Origin: Chalara sp. BL73
Taxonomy: Eukaryota; Ascomycota; Leotiomycetes; Helotiales
Assembly: GCA_918026815.1 (NCBI GenBank)
Contig: CAKJVC010000151.1
Coordinates: 1 to 64,000, forward strand
Length of the DNA stretch: 64,000 nt
Direction of reading: 5' to 3'
Shown: in pieces, positions 56,004-64,000 of the stretch
Layout of the letters: the number at the start of each line of letters is the position of its first letter
How positions within the stretch are numbered: position 1 is the stretch's first letter
Position numbers and translations under genes: made by a program
The notes under the pieces: generated by a model
Told to the model about the DNA's origin: nothing
Seen by the model: only the letters and a program-made list of their open reading frames with translations
The model's database searches: none

Positions 56004-59000
56004 ATGACTTCCTGCCCGACACTCATTTTGACAATTTTCTGTCTTTTCTATGGTCTTTCTGAAGCCACCATCTATGTTCGATATAATACCTCATTTCCCG
56101 ACAACATCACTACATCATGTTCGAGCGCGTTGATGTCAGATATTCCTGATTGCTCTTCCAGCATCACAGCCTTGCGGCCATCACTGTATTATCCAGAGGC
56201 GACGCTGGAATCTCTTTGCACGGCTTCCTGTAATTCTGCCCTGAACAGCTATGAATCTTCTGTGGACGGGGCGTGCGTGGGGGAGACATTCGATTCCGGC
56301 TTAAGTGGCTACGTACCACTCTCCAGTGTGCCTCAATTGTTGCGGTATATTTTCAATTATACCTGTTTGACGGACTCTAGCAGCGGCAAATATTGTAATG
56401 TCGTGGCAGCAGAGACAATTGGTGTATTGGCTGATCAAAGTAATCTATGTACGTTAATATTCTTCACCCTTCTATTCCGCGAGCCATTTATTGGCCAGTT
56501 TTGGTATTTAAAAGCACCGCTACTTCCAAGAACTTTTATATTTTTAACATTTCAATTTAGACAGCGAAAACATAACTGGAGGTGGAAACTTCACCTGCTC
56601 AGACTGTGATCTGAAGTCTTTGCAATTTCTTGCAGGCGCAGCTTATTTTCAAAACGACGATACTGTCTCTGAGTACTCGAGTTTGACCTCAAGTTGCCAA
56701 GCAACTGGTTATCCTCTTACCACTTCGACACTGAGTTTCACAGCGCGAGTCTAGTCCACTTTGTTATGTTTGGGTCTCTTGCTAACTAAAGACAGCTCTC
56801 CCACTACAACCACGGCTACGGCCACCCCTACATGTACCGGGAGTTCGTACACGATCAAAGCTGGAGATACTTGCCAGTCCATTTCCAAAACTCAAGGCGT
56901 TGGGACAAATTGGTTGATCACTGATAATGAGCTACACGCCTATTGCAGCAACTTCCCAACAAATGGCACACTCTGCATCGAGCACTTGTGTAGCACCTAT
57001 ACCGTGCGGGCCAACGATACTTGCACCTCGATCGCCAAGAGCCAAAACATGACTTACGCACAAATGTTGGCGTGGAATCCAGTATTTGATCTGACTTGTA
57101 GTAATCTCAACAGTTCGGTTGGCCTTGAGATCTGCGTCAGCTCTCCCGGGGGGACGTACACTGTTCCTTCCGCAACCATAGCTACTCTCACCACGGCTAC
57201 CACTGCTGCAACAGTACCCACGAACGCAGCAAATGGCACAAATATCAACTGCGGAGCGTGGTATGAAGCTGAAAGTGGTGACTACTGCAATCTGCTTGTG
57301 CTTAGATTCGGAATCTCGCTGGCTGATTTCTTGGTCCTAAATCCAGAAGTTAATGAGAAGTAATCCAAAATTTCCCCTTGTAATGTTCATACTTTTAACG
57401 CGAAACAGTTGTACTAACCTTTATGCACTGGAGTCATATTGTATCATGCCTGTCGGCGATAGTAAGATCCAGAAAATCTAGTTACAAACTTAAAAAATTG
57501 ACGTTTCTACAGTCAGCAACTATCCGGGAGCCTTTGGGTATGTTCCTCCAGTGCCCAGCTATACAACAATTCCATTCACATCCCTTCCAACCGCGACATA
57601 TATCCCAGCTCTTTATGTAAACCCAGGTGCAAATATTTCAATTGCCAGTGGCACCAGAACGGATTGCGGTTTTTACATTGATGGTTCGGATTACCAAGCC
57701 GATGTCATCAATACAACATTCGCCAACAATTGTCAACTGGCAGCTGCTGTTTACGGTGCTACTATGGATAACTTGGTGCTTTGGAATCCCAGCCTGGGAA
57801 ATGCTAGCGATACGAGTTGCTCTTTCCAGCTGAACACTAGATATTGCGTGGCCTGGTCGGCCCTGTCACCTAGCACCACGGGATTGGCAGCTTTGCCTAC
57901 CGCTGTGAGTTTCTTCGCAATCCTAGATATTTATCTACAGCTAACATTTCCTTCTAGTCTGGGATAGAGTCAGGTTGCACACAGTACACCTATGCTGGTG
58001 ATGGCGTAGCCTGCTCTGATATTATCAGTCTTTGGAATATTACTATGGCGTACTTTTACGCCTTGAACCCCTCAGTGGGCTCGGATTGCAGTGGTTTTCA
58101 GCTAGGTGAGATTTCTGTATTCATGTCCTCATCAGGCTAACTTTTGTGGACAGATACTTATTATTGCGCCTCTACGAACGCAACTGTCACCCTCTCCACG
58201 GGTTCCTCCTCTCCAACCAGCACCACATCCATCGTTACTCCTCCTGGGCCCACCCAAACAGGGATAATATCAACCTGCAATGCGTACTATCTCACCCCAG
58301 ATTCCGGTATATCATGCGCAGCTATTGAGTCCCTTTATAATATCTCGTTCGCCACCTTTTACGCTTGGAATCCTGCTGTCGGCTCTAATTGCGAGAGTCT
58401 TTGGGCCGACGAGGCTTATTGTGTTGGTGTCTCGTCCTCTGGTTCCACGACTATTACGTCAACTTCAATATCCTCGACACAAACATCGGTAACCGTACCA
58501 GGCCCAACGCAAACCGGAATTATCTCTACCTGTAACGCATACTACGTAACTCCTGATTCCGGTAAACCCAGTCCCTCTCCCTTCCAGCCGAAATATCGAC
58601 CTTTACATAATGCCCCAACTCATCAGGATATTGAATCTCACCAAATGGCCAATTTAGATTGGAACATTCTCTTTCCAATAATTTCCCAGCTCATCAGGAC
58701 ATTGAGTTTTTCTCAAACGTTATACCTTGCACAATCTCCTAGTTAATCTGATAAATTATTTGCGCCTCTGCTGACATCTCTCAGGTGCCTCCTGCGCTGC
58801 AATAGAGTCACTCTACTCTATCTCCTTCGCCACTTTCTACGCCTGGAATCCAGCCGTAGGTTCCAATTGTGAGAACCTCTGGGCCGACGAAGCCTACTGC
58901 GTCGGCGTATCCTCCTCTCCCACCACTGCCTCTACGTCCATGAATACCGTATCGTCGACAACTACGGGCGTCACGCCACCTGGACCTACCCAAACAGGTA

Positions 59001-59176
59001 TCATTTCGACATGTGATGCTTACTATGTGACGCCCGCGACAGGAGCTTCGTGTGCAGCTATCGAGGAACTGTATGATATCACTTTCGCAATGTTCTATGT
59101 GTGGAATCCGGCAGTGGGAAGTAATTGTGAGAGTTTGTGGGCGGAGGAGGCGTATTGTGTGGGGGTTAGTGGGTAG
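56004..59176 (+). CDS. secreted multi-LysM protein
   Basis: Model: join(56004..56448,56561..56734,56792..57359,57409..57461,57513..57904,57958..58105,58154..58561,58785..59176), 859 aa. The end of exon 2 could instead be 56707, giving 850 aa. A signal peptide is clear (MTSCPTLILTIFCLFYGL). An N-terminal Cys-containing region (about 20-200) is followed by roughly eight LysM or LysM-like modules. The first is SYTIKAGDTCQSISKTQ and the second YTVRANDTCTSIAKSQN. Three diverged ones follow. The last three are nearly identical units sharing GPTQTGIISTC, SCAAIESLY, FYAWNPAVGSNCE and DEAYCVG. LysM modules bind chitin oligomers; fungal secreted ones shield cell walls or mask chitin from hosts. No catalytic domain is seen. 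It is divergent from a GH18 chitinase, a known pairing. Confidence 0.88.
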
Positions 59177-60244
59177 TTTATCATTCGATATGTCTTGAAT
59201 ATCGAACCTTTTGATGTGGACAAGTTTGGAATATACTTACGCAAAAGGTTCAATATGAATATTACACTTTAAAAACTATCCCATTCCATAACCACAATAA
59301 ATGGACATCCACCCTTTCCCCCTTCTTCGCTCCTACTAACCAACAACCCCACTCTAGCCCTGACCCTGCGGTCCGCAAACCTCGCAGCAGCAGCCGTACT
59401 CCCAAAATAGGCGCCGTGTCTCCCCAATCCCTAACCTACTCCCCGTACTCAAATTCTATCTATCAACCGCATGCAACGTATCCGTCAACTCCTCTCCCTC
59501 CACCGGCACATGAATCGTTCCTCTCAATCTCCCCGTCCGCCGCAATCTGCCAAAACATTTCCAACGGATCAACCCACGTTTCCACGCTCTGGAACCGCCT
59601 TTGTGTGTCTGCTTTAGCAATTAATGGTGGGGCCCTGGATATCGATGGATCTGCCATTGGCTACAACGCGGAATTTTTCGCTTTTGCTATTAAGAAAAGG
59701 AGTTGTTAGAAGGTAATAGTAATAGCTGTATTATTTAAGGAGGCTGGAGAGAAAGGTGGTGCGCTCATTGATCCCCACAGAATCATTCCTCATAACCATA
59801 CACCCCCCACCCCCCCGGCGGGGGGGCATCTTCATTTAAACGCCATGATCGGCAGCCCACTATACACCTCCACCATCACCCACCTAGAAGTCGGCATCAC
59901 CTCTAAGACGGCTCACGACTACTCGCAAAATCGGAATTCAGCGGACTCTATGAATAATTTAGTGCGACCACCGCGTTATATGTTCCTTCTGCCAAAAACC
60001 CCTGCAAAGATCGCCGATTTAACATTCGGTTAGACGGGGAGATAGTATACTCTCCATGCTCGGCTAACGAAAATCAAGATGCGATCGACGGCCAAGAATG
60101 TTCCGCGGTGCCTCCCGCCAGAATCCGGGGAAGAGCTGGCAGACGGGACATGCAAATTTGTGATCCCGATACACGCCTCGCCTACACGCTGATCTCTTTA
60201 CATCTCCACAGGGTGATGCCGCCGATCGACCGAGGAGAAGGACT
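59177..60244. other. gene-free stretch with minus-strand scraps
   Basis: On the minus strand, a piece at about 59660-59460 reads FQSVETWVDPLEMFWQIAAD and, with a frame change, TIHVPVEGEELTDTL. Another at about 59930-59845 ends VMPTSRWVMVEVYSGLPI plus a stop. They may be fragments of one decayed gene; the family is unknown. A C7-GGC-G7 hairpin lies at 59810-59826. Confidence 0.35.
59810..59826. repeat. C7/G7 hairpin
   Basis: Seven C, then GGC, then seven G. This is a perfect GC hairpin and a likely sequencing and replication obstacle. Confidence 0.8.
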
Positions 60245-60430
60245 CAAAAGGTATGAACGACTATCAATAGTTGTAACGAAGAGAACAAGCTACAGACAGA
60301 AGAAGGGAAGGAAAGCAGCGCCCTATATACAGGAAACTGGCCAGGTGCCAGTGCAAGAGAGGCCCTGTGGTGTCAGGGGCCGAGCCTTAAGGGGCTCTAA
60401 GCGAAATAGGGCCAGGGCCGTGCCGTGACA
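60245..60430 (-). repeat. LTR-like repeat, family C, copy 2 (inverted)
   Basis: On the minus strand it reads TGTCACGGCACGGCCCTGGCCC, CCACAGGGCC, TATATAGGGCGCTGCTTTCC and CTATTGATAGTCGTTCATACC. It matches 5503-5692 in order. No body is attached. Confidence 0.65.
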
Positions 60431-61043
60431 GAGCTCTTCCCGAGCCCCACCTATTCTCCCTAGTTTAGTATTTTTGTATTGAAGCGCTTACAAACCGCCT
60501 CTCCAGGCTTATGGGACCATGTTCGTGACAACGCGTGCTCCAGAGGAACATGACAAGGTATAGATTACATTCAGCAAAATGTAAAATTAAAAAAAGCGAG
60601 TATTCGAAGCGCTGCATACCCTGTAAATCCACTTCTGGAAGAAAGTTATATATTAGTAATTGGGACCTAATCCGGCCTACTAACAGAGACGAAAGTGCCT
60701 TTTGCATAAATAAAAGCATCTTGGAAAGCGGCTGACGTCTTTGTTAAGCTGCATAATCTCCAGTATTGGCTTAGGAACATATACATAGTCTAGTAATAAC
60801 TTGGTTCCCCGACTAAGTTTAGTGGCTTTTGACCTTTACGATACAGTGATAAAGCTACTAATATCACCTCACAAATGGTGCGTCCTTGTTTGGCGTCAGT
60901 ATTGGCTTCGGTAGTCGCGACTTGAAGCTTACGGGAAGCCTCACTGTGCTATACATTTTGAGACATATTCTCTTAGAATCTGAAGGATGCTCTATGTCAA
61001 CAGATTCAAATCCAGCTCCAGATTATGTTTCCGTTAGGATCTC
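60431..61043. other. gene-free stretch
   Basis: No gene seen between the two LTR-like repeats. Confidence 0.4.
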
Positions 61044-61273
61044 TGTTGAGCAGGTTAGGTCTAAGGACCATACCTAGGCTACAGTAGGCTACAGTAGGCT
61101 ACAGTAGGCTACAGCAGGCTACAGTAGGCATCAGCGTGATGGCATGTGAGTATCAGACCTCTATAAGTAGAGGGATTCTCTCCTGTAGTTTAGGTTCTAC
61201 AACCTTCAGCAATTGATACTTGTTTGCCCTATGCTCTCTGAAGGCCACGTGACTACTTCCCTCTATTTGAACA
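61044..61273 (+). repeat. solo LTR-like repeat, family E, copy 2
   Basis: TGTTGAGCAGGTTAGGTC to CTCTATTTGAACA, with imperfectly inverted ends. It matches 585-831 and contains the tandem decamer array described next. Confidence 0.65.
61075..61129 (+). repeat. decamer tandem array inside LTR E
   Basis: About 5.5 copies of TAGGCTACAG, with one C/T change. The array is absent from the copy at 585-831, so it expanded after the copies separated. Confidence 0.85.
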
Positions 61274-63045
61274 ATCTCTGCTATGCAGTACGAAGATAGT
61301 ATTACAGCCAGCTCCCCGATCGCTTTAGGGTGATGAGAATGACAGGTCTTCTAGCTGATATATGGTGCTAGGAGAGATGAATGGAGAAAGATACCTATGA
61401 CATTATTGAGTGTCTTGGTTTTGCTGGCAGCGTTGTGCAAAACATATTTGTGTTTGGTCTAACAACGACTTGCCTGATTTTGAAGGGATAAAGTTCATTC
61501 AGCAATCAGTAGGTGAGAGTATATGTGATGAGTAATGCAAATGTGTTTAAGGAACAAGGCGATGCTGGTCATTTTATGCTGTAGGGACTACTTATTTGTT
61601 GGCACTACCAATTTTCATGTAAATGAAAGTTATTCTGCTTTTAAGCAGAGCTAAAAAAGTTCACAGAACAATGAATGGCCTTATGGTTCCCAGAGCTGAT
61701 GAAATATTCTTGGCCATCCCCTTACCGGCGAAGTAATTTCAAATTCCGAATGTCTTGGACCTCGCCACAAAAAATCATCGCCAAGATCCAGTTTCCTAGG
61801 GGAATTATTTCTAGCTAAGTCAATCAAAGGCCAAGCCTTCTCAGGTACAAATCCTGGAGTGTCCTAAGCATGACTGCGCCGCATTCTTTCATAATATTGA
61901 GCCAAAAGGATGAAGTTAGCCTCTAAGTGTATAGACAAATGTGATTAGGGATATTCAGAGGAGAGGATTGGAATTATTTGTGGAAAGTCCTAGACAGGTT
62001 CAGGAAACGCGTGAGGGGCTGTTCAAGGGGGCAGTTCACGGGCTCCCATAAGTCAGGAGCCGAGAAGAATAATGGGGCTGATTGGCTGCGCGTATAGCCC
62101 CCTGCCCTATTCAGCGGTTACGATTCAAGCATCCCGATAGGTGGCCAAGAGGAATGGCCATGAGGATTCGGACTCCTAATATTAGATTTATATCCTCCAA
62201 TCAATGTGTCCTGGAGCAAGACATTTATTTTATTTCTGTGTGACTAGAAAGACCTGAAATATACTGTAGCTCTAACTTTGCGGCGATATCACAAGTACTG
62301 CCCCTCTTCTGATAACGGGAAAAACTGGGTCGAAGTGGATTCGGCCAGTATTTTTTTCCTAGGGTCTAAGCCATTCAAATCTTTTACGACTTCCCACTTC
62401 TTAAGTGCTCAACTCCTCTGGCCCATTTTTGCTGGCTCGTGCAAACAAGAAAAGGGAACTTCGAGATAGGTACTTCAAGGATTTATATCCATTCAGAAAG
62501 CCGCCTTTCCCTTGTTGACTCCACAAATATCCAGTTTTGTCTTTTATTCAGGGTTGTGGGGGGGGGGGAATAGTAGACTAATAGTCGAGTGTGGCGTACG
62601 TAACACGCCACAGGCTTACTCTCGCACGTGCATGGGAAACCAAAATTGGTGTGCGGCCAACCAGTACTCCGACCGGAATATTCCTATAATTCAGCGGGGT
62701 CCAATGCTATAGATACTTTGTTTCACTATGCAAGGATGAAAGGATGTATTTGATGGAAGAGGCTATGCAGTATCTATTATGTCGAAAAGGTAAGAGATTC
62801 ACGAAAGTAAAGAGTAATACAATATCAAGATTCTAAAAATAGGAAATTTGTAGAGAAAGAAAATGTATAAAAGAGTTAGATTGAGCTTTCAAAAAGCTTT
62901 GATTGACCAACTTAACCAATTCTCAAACAAGCCACTCTGATTAGCGAACTTTATCAATATTCTATCTATAGTCAAAGTACTCAATCTTTGAGTCAAGGTA
63001 TTGATTCGTTTCACTTTTAAATAATCAATATTAACTAAATTATAG
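61274..63045. other. gene-free stretch
   Basis: No gene is supported over 1.7 kb. A G-run of 11 lies at about 62548-62570. The last 180 bp are AT-rich promoter-like sequence for the small secreted protein. Confidence 0.45.
62866..62872 (+). promoter_or_regulatory. TATA box of the small secreted protein gene
   Basis: TATAAAA 174 bp before the ATG at 63046. The long AT-rich leader between them is typical of strongly expressed fungal genes. Confidence 0.4.
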
Positions 63046-63507
63046 ATGAAGATTCAAGTTGCTGTTCTTCTTGCTATAACATCTTTTGTCACTGCAGAAT
63101 CATGGACAATCAATGCCTGGAAACAAAAAGGCTGCAACCCAGGCGGAAAGCCTGACTATCCGAGAGCCGTACTCGAATACGGCAAATGCCATACTTTCAC
63201 CAAAGACCATAAAAATGCTGTACACTCAATAGCAGTTGCTACTAATAGTGGAAACCTGGGCCCAGTTAAGTTCGTCGCCGAGCTTTTTGCTTCTAGCGAC
63301 TGCACAGACACCAAGAATGGTGCAATGCATAAGGCAGTCGATCTCTGGGCCGCCTCAGGATGCGTTTCTACTACTCCAGATGTCCTTAGTGCTAAACTTA
63401 CCGTTTATCCTGGGCTCTCGGATCTAGATAAAAATAGGAAGTCCCCATCCCCACCCCCTGGATCTAAAAAGAAGAATGTTAGGAGAGAAAAAGGACGGAC
63501 CGTTTAA
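63046..63507 (+). CDS. small secreted cysteine-containing protein, effector candidate
   Basis: Single exon, 153 aa. A signal peptide spans about residues 1-17 (MKIQVAVLLAITSFVTA), with cleavage before ESW. The mature part has four cysteines (in QKGCNPGG, YGKCHTF, SSDCTDTK, ASGCVST), which could make two disulfides. The tail is basic and Pro/Ser-rich (SPPPGSKKKNVRREKGR) and looks disordered. I recognise no family. The size, signal peptide and even cysteine number fit the broad class of small secreted fungal proteins. An AT-rich promoter with a TATA box supports expression. Confidence 0.75.
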   Translation: MKIQVAVLLAITSFVTAESWTINAWKQKGCNPGGKPDYPRAVLEYGKCHTFTKDHKNAVHSIAVATNSGNLGPVKFVAELFASSDCTDTKNGAMHKAVDLWAASGCVSTTPDVLSAKLTVYPGLSDLDKNRKSPSPPPGSKKKNVRREKGRTV

Positions 63508-64000
63508 ACGCTAGTTTTTTTTTGTAAGGAGGGAGTTTAAAAAGGAGTTTCGGAGTTTTGAATCGGATTGAAGTATAGACACAGCAACGATTGATTAAAG
63601 ACCATCATTTCATTTTAAAAGTGTCTAAACATTTACATGACCTAAGTTTCCTAAATGTGCTCTTATAAACAGCTTCCGTCTCCCAAGTTGGGAAAAGGAG
63701 GGCGGTAAGGATCTCTGCTATTGAGGATCGATTAAATATTTGGGATTTCATAGGGTAAATGAACTTTGATCTTTCTTTACCCACTTTTGTCATAATAATA
63801 CTGAGGGTCGATACTGCTGTAATAAACAGAGGGTAGCAAGAGGGATTGAAATATAGCTTGTGAGGACACGTGGCTAGCAATGCCAAAGTAATAGTATTGT
63901 ATTAATATTAAATATAGGCCTTTGAATCTATGAAAGACTCAAGCATGCCTTCTCTCAAGGAGTTCTAGCTTCTTTTTATATTCTTCGCCCTTCGACTATT
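63508..64000. other. gene-free 3' flank
   Basis: AT-rich sequence. The minus-strand frame 63605-63886 has no motif. No gene called. Confidence 0.4.

Noticed and set aside
1..64000. CRISPR arrays, bacterial-type operons, rRNA genes
   Set aside because: No regularly spaced repeats or rRNA-like conserved blocks seen; gene structure is that of an intron-bearing fungal nuclear genome.

Overview
This window reads as nuclear DNA of a filamentous ascomycete (Pezizomycotina; a Leotiomycete-like fungus is my guess, not proven). The evidence is short GT-AG introns, mostly about 45-110 nt with CTAAC/CTGAC-type branch sites, and typical fungal families: a Zn2Cys6 regulator, HET and NLR relics, DUF3425, LysM and GH18-chitinase proteins, an NRPS-like reductase and a GFA-domain protein. 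Gene density is low. Intact genes are separated by decayed genes and dispersed short repeats, most of them LTR-like, so this looks like an accessory, transposon-rich compartment. All splice models were built by eye from reading-frame continuity; each closes in phase, but none has transcript support.

Layout. 0-7 kb: an LTR-like repeat, a decayed NB-ARC/TPR gene, a second decayed gene and nested LTRs. 7-9 kb: a membrane-anchored beta-propeller lectin (minus). 9-15 kb: a graveyard holding a piggyBac-like relic, a solo LTR, a scrap of an NLR gene and an NRPS-like adenylation-thiolation-reductase pseudogene. 15-18.4 kb: a divergent pair, a CENP-B-type HTH/DUF3425 fusion protein and an SDR dehydrogenase. 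20.6-22.2 kb: a five-exon F-box protein. 23.6-25.3 kb: an orphan multi-exon relic and a broken amidase. 26.9-30.8 kb: two orphan membrane proteins. 31-32.3 kb: a HET relic and three solo LTRs. 32.9-43.4 kb: the most gene-rich block, with a tandem-GFA protein, an SDR, a Zn2Cys6 regulator divergent from a cupin protein, an ankyrin relic and a seven-exon MFS transporter. 46.5-48.5 kb: a frameshifted HET-family relic and an orphan 241-aa gene. 48.6-59.2 kb: a 15-exon GH18 chitinase (1,838 aa) divergent from an eight-exon multi-LysM secreted protein. 60-64 kb: more LTRs and a small secreted cysteine-containing protein.

How the genes may work together. The chitinase/LysM pair looks like one functional unit for chitin handling, probably cell-wall attack or mycoparasitism with protection or masking of the fungus's own chitin. 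The regulator, cupin, MFS pump and nearby SDR look like a small metabolic or detoxification cluster without a core synthase. The lectin, the LysM protein and the 153-aa secreted protein are candidates for outward-facing interaction functions. Several self/non-self gene families (NLR, two HET relics, ankyrin) survive only as broken copies.
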